From the NCBI RefSeq assembly GCF_032362555.1, contig NC_083509.1, positions 496,001-560,000 of the forward strand: 64,000 nt of DNA. Reading direction: 5' to 3'. Positions 54,401-64,000 of the stretch are shown one piece after another (the stretch's first letter is position 1; every line of letters starts with the position of its first letter). Source of the stretch: Amyelois transitella. Lineage: Eukaryota > Arthropoda > Insecta > Lepidoptera > Pyralidae. The notes beneath the pieces are model-generated. The model searched no databases and was not told where the DNA came from. It saw only the letters and a program-made list of their open reading frames with translations. A program made the translations under genes and the position numbers.

Positions 54401-57400
54401 TTGGTTTTACATCTGCATCGTTTGCAATTTTAACTAACTCTTCGTGTACTATGAAGCATAAATATTTTCCAAAATTTGGTAATTTTATTGCGGAAAATTT
54501 TAAAGATTCTTGATTGCTAACTCCCTGTCTGTAATAAGACAGGTACTAGGATAGTAATACCTATTACATTTCATGAAGTTACGGCTTAATTTTAATGATC
54601 ATCTATTTGAGACAAATATGAATTTAATAGTTTTGATCGGATAATGTTTTTGCCTTGCACATTAACAAGATGTGACTGAGTATGTATGTAATTCTATCTT
54701 CTATATGGTGGAAATCACGCGGCTTAAAGAAGTATATAAGTATTATATACCAACATATTGATTGTTTATATCGAAATTACATACATACATCTAATCACGT
54801 CTCCCTTGCGGGATAGACAGAGCCAACAATACAGCTGTTTGGCTTAATCAACAACAATTCTATTGAATTGAGATTCAAATAGTGACAGGTTGCTAGACCA
54901 TCCATAACCATGTATAGCATGTGTCATTTGAACGAAATGGAGTGGTCCTATTCTTTATTGGTGCCGGGAACCACACGGCACGGCACCGAAATAACACCAG
55001 CTATTTAATAAAGGCACCTAAAACGTTGTAACAAATGGATTTTTTCCATCTGAAATAGTTGAACAAATAAACTAAGTAGATAGAATGGCGATTACAAAAT
55101 CCCACAACACGTACATGACAATTCTAGAAGCAATATTAGCGGTTAGAAAGCGCTCGATATTACATAAGTTTTATTTGCGTTCCGTTTGACCCCTACAACA
55201 GTTTTTTTAGCCATTATCCGGTAAACACCATGAAATTCAATAAGTTATAACGGAACGTTTCCGAAGTCAACACCATTTTTGTTTCGTTTTTTGTTGTTTA
55301 GTTGTAATTTTAGCGTGAAGCGAGTTTAATTTTAACTAATTGGTTACAATGGGGGATATTCTTTAATCATATAAGGACGATTGACTGGCCTCGAAGTACC
55401 TAAGTTCGAATTTGTGATACGGGATACTAACTCAACGTACAGGGAAGATTGATTGGCCCCAAAATACCTAATTACCTAGTTCGAATTTGTGACATGGGAT
55501 ACTAAAACAACGATACTATATTTAGCCAAGACCTTGGCCCATTGTTCCTAGCTGAATGTGTAACTATAATCCCATTTGTGTTAGGTTTCCCTACTAAGGT
55601 TTTGAAAGTCAGACGGGAGTCGCTCCGTATAAAAACCTGACTCACCCAATCCAGGATCTTTAGTCATGGATGGATCCCGGTTCCTTTCCAGAACGGTGAG
55701 GATGTAACCGGGACTAACCCTAGGAGGAAGAAGAAGACTGATCGGGGATCGAACTTGTGACTTGTGGCTTTATTCCAGGTACCTCCGTACATATTTGCAT
55801 GTTGCATATTTGCAGTTGCAATACAAATAGAATGACAATGAAGACCATGTTTACTTGCATGCTTGTTTGAATTGTGGAGATATGTTAATACCTTGTTGTC
55901 AGTCGCCAACATTTGTATGCAATAATTACAATTAGCACTCCCGGAGGTTGAACTACTATAACGGATTCTTCCAAATTTATGATTTTCATTAACAGGATCC
56001 TATAAATCACTGTTTTTCTCGCTTTTAATTTAAACCTAAATAAATACCTAGCATGAAAAGATTTATACATTTCTACGGTCCGCAAACTATCCAACTATTG
56101 TTTGACTTAACGTCGCATCCTGTGTGTAATTTTAATCCAGTACAATTGTGTATTAAAAGAGCAATGAATAAATAACTTACCCTTGGTTTTATGTCCTTTC
56201 TTATGCCCTTTCTTCTCTCCAAAGTGTGCGCCTCTATGGCCATGGGCCTCCTCTTCATGGCTTCCTTGGTGACCAGCCTTGTCGTGATGCTTATGCTTCT
56301 TACCGGCTGCTTCTTCATACTCCTTGCGATGGATCTCGTCGGTCTTGTGACCTTTGGCGCCTTTGTCCGAGTGATGATCAGATTTGTAACCTTTGGAGCT
56401 CTGAAAAATTTGCCAGTAATTAGCTCTTTTTGCAATTGTTTTTTACAATTTTATCAACTTTTTAATGGAAGCTCATCTAAGATAATAAAATAAGATATTC
56501 TTTTCTTTTTTCAATTTACTTACGTTATATTAGGATTATAATTGTAAGGTAAGCTTTTTAGTATAATTTCAGGATAATTGAATGAAAATAGAAAAAATTA
56601 TGATGTAAGTTATAGGTATGAAATAATTTTACAAACGATTGCTTCAGCAGTAAACATTGTGAGGAATTCTTAATAAGTATACATAGATGTATCTAGAAAT
56701 AAAAAACGGATGTGAAGAAACATATACAAATTCTAAAGTAAATTAATGAAAACTTATGTGCAAAAGAAAAACAATGAACAATAAAAATGTGCTATAATAA
56801 TAACATTAGGCCAAGTTAAGGTTTCTTTATATTCTTATATTATTCCAACTTGATTACACGAGACCTTTCATTGCACATTTCAGTTAACATCACAAGGCAA
56901 TTAAAAATCTAGACTAACTCGTATTAATCCACATCATGATTTTTATTATTTGTAGCTTTCTGAGTTGTATACAAAAGCACAAAGACATTTAACAATTAGC
57001 AACACATATTACCTTTCCACCCCGATCAGCATGATGACCTGCATGATTTTTATGACCTCCACCTTGAGAAACACTATGTTTATGTCCATGATGATGATTA
57101 GCCGCCGAGCCATACTGATCACCAGCCAGCTTCTTCGTCTGCGGCACAGGTACAGATTGCACCGGCACAGGGCCAAGAACCGGCGCCTCGGCGGCTATAG
57201 GAGACACAGAAGCAAGCACGGGGGGCGCCACAAACTGGACATGATCATTCACAGGGTTAGATGCGACATTGACATTAGGAGCGACAAACTTAATGGGTTG
57301 AGACACAGGCACACTTGAAGGGGAGAATGGAACAGGTTGCGCCGCCACGGGTGATACTGGCGGTGCCGCGTATTGAACGGGTTTGGATGAAGGCACATTT

Positions 57401-57873
57401 GGAGGAGCAACATACTGAATAGGCTGTCCCACAGGCACAAAATGTCCCACTGGTTGACTCACTTCAGGACTTTGATACCGAGCGGACGCCGGCGCACCGG
57501 GCGCGGCGTAAACCCTATGATAATGCTCTGCACTCGCAGCGAGCATTTCTTCGTAAGGCACTGAAGACGGGTACGCGTCGTCTTCCGTGAATTCGTGTAC
57601 TTCATATTGATGAACTTGCCGAGGAACTCTCACGTATTCTTCTGACCGCCGTACCCTATAACGCGGCTCAGGGATCACTTCATCATAACACCTCCGTTTA
57701 ACTCTAACGTGTTCCTCATAAGGTTCTTCAACATACGCCTCGCGCCTTCTCCTTTCGTGCGTTTCAACTTCCTCATTGTAAGGTTCCTCAACTTCCTCTT
57801 CCACCCAAGGTTCTTCAGCTATTTCGGCAACCGCGATTGCCAATAGCGAAAGCCAGATCACCGCTGGCCGCAT
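51470..57873 (-). CDS. Large secreted protein with YVAPP repeats and Lys/His-rich KKGY tail
   Basis: Four exons: 57013-57873, 56181-56400, 53583-53775, 51470-51611; phases 0, 1, 2; 471 residues. The start MRPAVIWLSLLAIAVAE is a signal peptide; a longer frame upstream is UTR. Residues 20-140 are Glu/Arg-rich with dibasic sites (RRRREA, KRRCYDE). Residues 150-250 repeat P-[IV]-[QK]-[YF]-[VA]-A-P, as in some cuticle and chorion-like proteins. From 265 the protein is Lys/His/Gly-rich (HHHGHKHS, KKHKHHDKAGH), with YHKDEFHKEHKFYDDFHK and GKKGYR. The tail exons resemble the gene at 32405-34909. An extracellular, maybe metal-binding or cuticle role is inferred. Six broken copies of exon 3 lie in its last intron. 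Confidence 0.78.
51657..51730 (+). repeat. RTE 3' fragment
   Basis: TCGTGGCAAGTGGAAAGATG and GGAGGCGGGATTTTATG. Confidence 0.65.
51742..51801 (+). repeat. SINE-like (S1) tail fragment
   Basis: GGCTCTAGCTACCCTGTAAG, GTGATTATATGTATG. Confidence 0.6.
52133..52316 (+). repeat. RTE 3' fragment
   Basis: Encodes a near-intact end of the RTE protein (KGQVKSTRIRRACMKRV) before a stop, then the CTACCCCTTCAGGAAAGAGG end and a TATG tail. 5'-truncated. Confidence 0.78.
52621..53579 (-). repeat. Tandem array of six decayed exon copies
   Basis: Six units of 152-162 bp (starts at 52621, 52783, 52945, 53106, 53258, 53420), each homologous to the end of exon 3 (53583-53740). Every unit keeps the exon end and splice donor GGATACAG|GTAATTT or close to it. 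All six carry TAG where exon 3 has an AAG lysine codon, and frame changes upstream. No acceptor leads into them, so they are read here as intronic relics of a former repeat-coding region. Confidence 0.82.
53948..54081 (+). repeat. SINE-like (S1) 3' half
   Basis: GGATTCTTCTTTTAGGCGAT to a TATGTATGTATG tail, with the CTCTGTCTACC block lost. Confidence 0.72.
54082..54777. other. Intron DNA, nothing recognised
   Basis: AT-rich; no supported feature. Confidence 0.35.
54778..54980 (-). repeat. SINE-like element (family S1) with internal deletion
   Basis: CATACATACATCTAATCACG tail and GTGCCGGGAACCACACGGCA head; the TAGTCGCC region is missing. Confidence 0.78.
55400..55545 (-). repeat. T1 SINE fragments
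   Basis: Two partial, repeated pieces (GTTCGAATTTGTGATACGGG and GTTCGAATTTGTGACATGGG with GATACTAA) from the T1 3' half. Confidence 0.55.
55590..55736 (+). repeat. Family F2 repeat in intron 2
   Basis: AGTCAGACGGGAGTCGCTCC, AAAACCTGACTCACCCAATC and AGGAGGAAGAAGAAG. Best AAG tail of the family. Confidence 0.72.
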
Positions 57874-57969
57874 CTCGCCCGAACTGTACCGATCGACTCG
57901 TTTTTTGTAACTTATAAACCTTTCACTAAAGGATCTTGCAATAGCGGGTACCAACTCGAGTTCCAAGCG

Positions 57970-58004
57970 TCTGACAGTTCGTCACCGTTGTGTCGTGTTT
58001 TATA
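57970..58004 (-). promoter_or_regulatory. TATA promoter of the 51470-57873 gene
   Basis: TATAAAA (57998-58004 on minus) followed by an arthropod initiator-like TCAGA with A at 57972, 32 bases away. The start codon is about 100 bases further on. Confidence 0.68.
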
Positions 58005-58009
58005 TCGTT

Positions 58010-58906
58010 CGCTATATCAACATTAGTGTTTGCCGAGACGGACGAGCGCGCGAGTTCGCGTACTGTCGGCCACTGCGCCCGCGCAGGGCTAAGCGCGGTC
58101 TAGAAAGCGTTCAAAACCGCCGTCTCAAATTATTTTCCCGTCAATTATTTTCGCTATTTTTCCGAACAGAGAAAACTTCGGCCGTGAATTATTGAATTGA
58201 TACTTTTACAAATCGTCTGCGACCGTGAGATCCGGTTGTGCAATATCACGCAATCGATTCGCTGAACAGGTACTACCGAATCTGTTTCAGAGTGCGATAA
58301 TCGATATTTTTTTTAACTACCTACATCTGTTCCTATCTATATTTAGTTTTTAGTACTTCGATTAAGAAGTTATGCACCTAAATTTGAATTTTGAGTTTTA
58401 AGACTATTCGCTGTGTCTATTTCATGAGGAACGAAGAAATAGATTTAAGGGACATTATTATGAACACAATTGTAGTTATCTTATTTTGTTGGTTACTTGC
58501 ATCATTTGTAAATAACTCTTTTAAATAAACAGTTTATGAACGTCATCACTACTGTACCGTAAATAATATAAGGACATCAACACACAAACAAGATAAGATA
58601 GAATGCAACCACTGCATTGTCTTTTATAAATATTTCTTACAACGCATACCTAAGTAAATAAACTTAATTATGCTTTGACGCACTTGCTAACTTAAACTAC
58701 ATAGGTGTCTACATACATAGAAGGCATCGTGGGGAAATGCCTGCAATCCCATGATGGCATAAAAATTTGCAAGAAGGGCGCACGGAGGTGTCTTAGTGGG
58801 TAGGCTGGTACATTAGGTGTCAGGAGTCCCGGGGTTGAAAGTTGGGGGGTTTGTCCGTTACAAGGATTTTCCATTCGATAACAAACAAAGGCTATATAAT
58901 TATAAG
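58010..58906. other. Upstream intergenic DNA
   Basis: No gene. A GC-richer part (58020-58260) lies behind the promoter. The rest is AT-rich and unassigned. Confidence 0.35.
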
Positions 58907-59090
58907 CTTGGAATTCTTCATGTAGGCGATGAGCTAGCAACCTGTCACTATTTGAATCTCAACTCCATTATAAAGCTATACAGCTGAACGAGTCATGAAA
59001 GGTTGAAAGGCCTTTCAGTCCTTTCATGACTGTTGGCTCTGTCTACCCCGCAAGGGATACAGACGTGCCTATATGCATGTATGTTTGAAT
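58907..59090 (+). repeat. SINE-like (S1) 3' half
   Basis: GGAATTCTTCATGTAGGCGA to GCATGTATGTTTG; an extra duplicated piece lies around the hairpin. Confidence 0.75.
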
Positions 59091-59400
59091 GTACAAAAAG
59101 CTTTCAACCAGTCAAAGTGGAAATATTGTTGTTTTGTCTTTCAGTCATCTTTTGTTGTTTGTTCTTCTACACATGCGCTTTGGAAGCGGTAGTAGTTATA
59201 ATTAGATTTAAGTGATGTGACGTCAATAAGTGATACCATGTATCCAATTTTGAATATAAATGTATTCTATTCTATCCTATTGTCTTGTCTATCTGTGTTT
59301 TGTAGGATCCAGTTTGGAGAGTGTGCAAAGCCACTTTTTCAGCAAATAGAACCTTTACTTACCTTTACTGTCCGCAAACTTTCAAAAGCATTATTTAACA
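59091..59400. other. Intergenic DNA with a small repeat
   Basis: Part of it (59170-59260) resembles 18170-18260 and is probably an uncatalogued repeat. Confidence 0.35.
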
Positions 59401-59624
59401 CTAGAGGCCGCCCGCGACTTCGTCTGCATGGAAACCCTGTCAATCCCGCGGGAACTCCGGGATAAAAAGTAGCCTACTATATGTTATTCTGGGTCTTTAG
59501 CTACCTACATACCAAATTTCATCGTAATCGGTTTAGTAGTTTTTACCTGAAAGTGTATGTAACAAACATCCATACTGACATCCTGACATACTCCCAAACT
59601 TTCGCATTTATAATATTAGTAGGA
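59401..59624 (-). mobile_element. Non-autonomous Helitron-like element (family A)
   Basis: On minus: A|TCCTACTAATATTATAAAT at the start and GCGGGCGGCCTCTAG|T at the end. Best example of family A. Confidence 0.7.
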
Positions 59625-59855
59625 TGTTAAGAACATAAATGGCTACCTCTTAGATGTCATGTAATGTCTTCATCGTCAGTTACCATCAGGTGAAATCAAA
59701 GACAAATGCCTAATCCTATTATGAATTAAAACAAATTAAGATATACTACTATCTTTATGGGGTAGAAAGTAACTGTCATAGGGCAGAAAAATTTATGAAG
59801 TAACCTATATCGTGAGGAAACCTGCACATTGAGAATGGGTAGCCAAAATAAATAA

Positions 59856-60096
59856 ATAAATATATACGGGATAAATTACACTGGTTGAATTAGCCTCGAA
59901 GTAAGTTCGAAACTTGTGTTACGAGATACTAACTCAACGATATTATATTTTATAACAAATACTTATATAGATAAACATCCAAGACCCAGGCCAATCAGAA
60001 AAAGTTCTTTTCTCATCATGTCCTGACCGGGATTTGAACCCGGGACCTCCGGTGTCACAGACAAGCGTACTACCGCTGCGCCACAGAGGCCGTCAA
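59856..60096 (-). repeat. tRNA-headed SINE (family T1), full copy
   Basis: Reverse copy: body TAACTCAACGATATTATAT, B box GGGTTCAAATCCC and A box GGCGCAGCGGTAG on minus. The acceptor-stem halves do not pair, so it is not a tRNA gene. Confidence 0.8.
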
Positions 60097-60124
60097 ATAG
60101 CTTTAAAAGCCAAGGGAAATTCGC

Positions 60125-60245
60125 TTCGTGACAAAACTTGACTCACTCGCCCAGGATCAGGCTCATAGGGGCACCTGGTATTATCCTCTCCAAAGAAGTG
60201 AGGCTGTAACCGGCTCATGGGAAAAAAGAAGCTTCCTGACTCTCT
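60125..60245 (+). repeat. Family F2 repeat, diverged
   Basis: TTCGTGACAAAACTTGACTC, CCAGGATCAGGCTCA and AAGTGAGGCTGTAACCGG. Confidence 0.55.
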
Positions 60246-61212
60246 AATACTAAAATTATGACGATCAAGTCAGTGTGTCAAGGGGTTCTTGACAATTTGC
60301 TACACTTTTCCTCTCTGACCTCAGCTATAATAATGTCATCAAACATTCCGTAACCTCTCTCCTTGACCAATATCATGATTGTGAAGCAATAGGTGATTAA
60401 ATAGATTCAATTGTTGTCATACTACGTACTTGATTCGGGGCTTATTCTGAATCTGTATCAGAAAACGTCAGAGCGGAGTTTTTTTTTATTTAGGTGTCAA
60501 CCAACAATTTTAAACACTTTTGTACTGTATTTAATAACTATATGTAAATGAAAATTCAACATCGCCAACCACAATTTATAAATAAAAAAATGCTGAGACA
60601 CTAGTTACTTCTCTTGTGAACAAATGAATACGTGATGTAAGTCATTTTGGTCTTGGCTTTTGTTCTGGTCACACTTTCCGTGAAGAAGACTCTTTATTGC
60701 CAGAGAAGTACGCTCAGATCGATTTATTTTACTCAACTTAATGGCTCGACTCAAAAATTGCAAGGTGTAGGGTTAAAATTTCCGCTTCTTACTTCAAAGT
60801 TAACATTTAAAACTAAACCTAGCATGTGTCATAAGGTTTTTTTTCTGTGTAATAATTGGAATATGAATGGCTGTTAACTCGACAGAAAGCAGTTATTGTC
60901 AACAATTTTTGTCCTTTAATCACCTTCTATAAAATTATTTACCGAGATCCAATTTCACTTTGTCGACTAGCTGACCAAAATTACAGAATAGGGCCGCGCG
61001 TTTTCCGCACGATCGCTTCCTAACTGATTCTCAATAACATTAATCCATCATCGACTTGTATTGTTGAAAATGACAGAGTCATGACTCGTACTCCTAAGAA
61101 GTCATGAAGGAACAGAAGAATTTCATCAGATTGCGATACTTCAAACTCTAGTGACTCCAGTCGTGAGTTTGCTTAATATTTTTTGGCATATTCTAACCTT
61201 TTTTTTATATTG
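60246..61212. other. Intergenic DNA, nothing recognised
   Basis: A 76-codon plus frame near 60647 has no recognisable domain. Confidence 0.35.
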
Positions 61213-61290
61213 GTGCCGTGTGGTACCCGGCACCAGTATAAAAAGGAATAGGGCCACTCCATATCTTTCCCATGGATGTCGAAAAAGTAA
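61213..61290 (+). repeat. SINE-like (S1) 5' fragment
   Basis: TGCCGTGTGGTACCCGGCAC to CCATGGATGTCGAAAAAG; 3'-truncated, which is unusual for a retroposon and implies later deletion. Confidence 0.7.
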
Positions 61291-61837
61291 AATCTCATAC
61301 TTGTAAAGACAAGCAATAAAGTTTGCATGCACGTCAATATTTTGGTAAAACAGATTCCTTGCACTTTCAACGCTAATATACCTACCACAGAGTCAGGTTA
61401 GTAAACATGTGCATTACTTTCTCACCAATTTTTTTAGGATAGCATAGATATCTTAGAGACTAAGGGAAAATAAACGAAGAAAATAAAAACCAAGATTTAT
61501 TAGCTTTTTAGTTAGTTTAAAAATACACTAAAATGCTAAAAAAAAATAATGATAACCAATAACCTAAGCGGTTATTGGGTTGGTACCTAACCTACCTGCA
61601 TCAATTTTTTGAGGCAAATGTCTTCAGGTATCTTAAAATATGCATATCTGTTACCAAATACTTACGAATCGTCAAATTTACTTCAGGTGAGAAAATTGTG
61701 TTTTCCTTACCACATTATTTATATTTTTACAATTACGGTAACAAAGGTTTTAAGGTGGGTTGCGTACATACTAACCTAAAATTAACCTACAATAACTAAA
61801 TCCTGAAAAAGCCGTCCGTTATGCTCATACTTAGGTC
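61291..61837. other. Intergenic DNA, nothing recognised
   Basis: No supported feature. Confidence 0.35.
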
Positions 61838-62077
61838 ATACTAATCACGTCTTCATCCCTTACGGGTTAGACAGAACCGACGGTCTCCTGAAGACCGAAA
61901 GGCCGTTCAGCTTTACAACTTAAAGATGGAATTGAGATTCAAATAGTAACAGGTAGTTAGCCCATCGCCTCAAAGAATCCCAAGTTTATTAGCCTATACC
62001 TACCTTAGTCGTATTTTATGACATCAATAGGAAAGGAATGTAGTGGTCCTATTCTTAAGTGTAGGGAACCACACAGC
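61838..62077 (-). repeat. SINE-like element (family S1), complete
   Basis: CACGTCTTCATCCCTTACGG tail to GGGAACCACACAGCA head. The hairpin reads GGTCTCCTGAAGACC, a paired change from the family form. Confidence 0.78.
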
Positions 62078-62123
62078 AAATATATAGATTTTTTTTAAAT
62101 AAATAATAATATTTATTCGACAA

Positions 62124-62168
62124 GAACACTATAGCTATATTTACATTATAACTATAGTTGTAGTGTTC
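62124..62168. repeat. Short inverted repeat
   Basis: GAACACTATAGCTATA is mirrored by CTATAGTTGTAGTGTTC, 15 of 17 positions pairing across a short loop. Confidence 0.6.
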
Positions 62169-63039
62169 TAGGTTATACCTTATAATTAAGAACAAATAAT
62201 TGTTGTTATCGATAAGTTAACTTTGGTTCACTTAGCAACTCAACCACAGTAACAGGTAAGTACTGTAAAATCTGGTTAACTTTTTCTATCATTGAACAAA
62301 CAAAGAATGTAATTTGGGTGTCGTAATAAAATTGTGTAAAGAATTTAATTGAAAAATAAAACAAAATGTCTTTCAATTATTTTATTTGTGTGTCGTAAAC
62401 AAATGTTACATCTACGCGATGGAAATTCTTAATATTGACTCGTTCGGTTAAGAAAACAATAAGTTAACCGTATAAAAAAATGTATGCAAAGTGAAGTCAA
62501 AAATCATCATAGAAATTAGAATATTATTCCGATTAGAACATACGATTATATCAATCAACTTCAACTTCGCGCTAAGAAATTGCAATTATTGTTAATTAAT
62601 CTTTTCAATTATGTATATTTTTTAAACTGTGCAATTTGTATTTACTTATTTCTTTTTATATAATAAAAACCTGTTTTCTGAAACAATAAAGACATGTCAG
62701 CTTTTTCGTCAAATTTTATATTTCAGCAGAATTATTATATTTACATGAGAAATCTTATTTACCATTTTACTTATATATTACGATGCCTCGTTTATATATT
62801 ACAGTATTTATTTTGATTTACAATTATTTACATTATTTGATTATATATTCAGGTCAAACGATATATTTGAGTAATTACCGCATGCATTGTTTTCTGATGT
62901 TGAGAGCTCAATGAAACGCAATTTTTTCATTAAGATAGGCTTCGCTCGTAGTAAGTTTTGATTGAGTAAGTTCTTGATTTGTGTAGACAGTTAATTGAAA
63001 TTTTTTAATTATTTAAAATTAAGTCGATACTCTAAGATT
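62169..63039. other. AT-rich DNA, possible 3' UTR
   Basis: No coding frame. Reversed AATAAA signals near 62380 could end the minus gene that enters at the right edge. Confidence 0.35.
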
Positions 63040-63165
63040 AAGACCACGCTTCGTGTAAAAACCTGACTCACCCAATTCATGATCCATGGTCAAAGGCATA
63101 CCTATCCCGGGCTCCTTTCCAGAGTGGTGAGGATGCAACCGGGACTTAAGCCAGGAGGAAAACTC
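63040..63165 (+). repeat. Family F2 repeat fragment
   Basis: CTTCGTGTAAAAACCTGACT, CCTTTCCAGAGTGGTGAGGA and CCAGGAGGAAAAC. Confidence 0.65.
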
Positions 63166-63829
63166 TACGATTGAAACCAAGTTTTAAACATCAAATTTAA
63201 GCTGAGATTGACATTATTCATATTTGTCGAAATAATTTAACGAAGAAAATGCGTTAAGACATGATTAAGTATAGAAAACACTATATCATTAATCTCCCAA
63301 CAGATTTTATGTAAAAACGCTCAGGAAGTAAATCAATTTAAACAAAAACTTCTTCGTAATACAATAACAGTATTATATGATAACTGAATTAGAAGTGGTC
63401 GTGATTATAACAAATTAACAACAATTACATAATTACTCGTATATATTATTATCATGACATATAACAAACTGAACAATGCATGCAGTCTTATTATGGCACA
63501 AATTTGTTTAGCAACTAACTATACTGTACATACTTTCCTTTCATTAGAAAATAATAACAGTTGACCAATATTGCAGTCAACAATAATTATATTGTTTGTC
63601 AATCATAGTCGAGATCGATTTTAGTGAAAAGAAACATGAAGCAATGAAATTACAGTTCACATCAAGGAAATAGTGACAATTGCCAAAATTTTCGTGCAAA
63701 TGTTGGGACAGTTTCACGTATTTTTGAAGAACCCTTTCTTATTTTCAATAGGTCATTGTTATTTATAAAATTTAAAATCAACAGCGATATTGTTATGCCA
63801 AAATTTAGCCTTAAAATTATAATCTTATC

Positions 63830-64000
63830 CTAATAAGTCTTTATCAAATGGTCAGAAACGAATGGCGTAAACGTCTCAGGTTCTTTAATTTTCTTTTTAT
63901 TGTGCAGAGGACAACTCTTCTGCTTATGTCCTATATCTGATTTATTGTGTGTCGGTTTGTATTGAGCGGAGATTGATACACTTTTTTTCAAATCTTTGTT
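63830..64000 (-). CDS. Probable C-terminal exon of a gene running off the right edge
   Basis: On minus an open frame of 56 codons runs from the window edge to a TAG at 63830-63832. It is basic and hydrophilic (SAQYKPTHNKSDIGHKQKS, CPLHNKKKIKEPE) and ends SDHLIKTY. No splice acceptor is seen inside it, so the exon would extend past the edge. Codon make-up looks more protein-like than the AT-rich flanks. No family is recognised; it could be chance. Confidence 0.42.
   Translation of the reverse strand, partial: NKDLKKSVSISAQYKPTHNKSDIGHKQKSCPLHNKKKIKEPETFTPFVSDHLIKTY

Overview
The window looks like nuclear DNA of a moth or other lepidopteran. It is AT-rich, has short spliced genes with GT-AG introns, and is crowded with repeats of the type I associate with lepidopteran genomes: RTE-type LINEs, TATG-tailed SINE-like elements, tRNA-headed SINEs, Helitron-like CTAG elements, a mariner, and small LTR elements with 4-bp target duplications. 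The order is inference from gene structure and repeats; the species cannot be read from the sequence.

Layout. 1-21.3 kb is gene-poor and repeat-rich. It holds an intact RTE-type LINE (2859-5947, minus) inside an older SINE-like copy and an intact mariner (11745-13068, minus). 21.4-25.9 kb carries Arv1 on plus in seven exons, with introns loaded with repeats. 26-30.3 kb is AT-rich with few recognisable repeats. 30.3-30.8 kb has a small EGF-like single-pass membrane protein gene (minus). 31.0-31.8 kb is a truncated LINE. 32.4-34.9 kb is a secreted Lys/Gly-rich protein gene (minus, four exons). 36.1-39.9 kb is an internally deleted LTR retrotransposon with a DNA transposon nested in it. 40.2-49.1 kb holds two divergently transcribed paralogous GNAT-like acetyltransferase genes whose start codons lie 470 bp apart. 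The minus copy contains a 940-bp TRIM-like LTR element and a gag-like ORF in its introns. 51.5-57.9 kb is a larger secreted gene (minus, four exons) encoding an extracellular protein with YVAPP-type repeats and a Lys/His-rich tail; its last intron contains six decayed tandem copies of exon 3. 58-64 kb is mostly repeats, with a probable terminal exon of a minus-strand gene entering from the right edge.

How the parts relate. Arv1 is a housekeeping ER lipid/sterol homeostasis gene. The two KKGY-type secreted genes (32.4-34.9 and 51.5-57.9 kb) share sequence style, strand and TATA-box promoters, and flank the acetyltransferase pair. Cuticle or extracellular-matrix function is a plausible guess only. 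The most distinctive signals are: a SINE-like family (over 30 copies) whose 3' end matches that of the intact RTE LINE; the acetyltransferase pair, where one copy has lost the glycine-rich acetyl-CoA loop; and the exon-derived array with repeated 5' splice sites. All gene models are manual splice predictions with consistent reading phases and have not been tested by search or transcript data.
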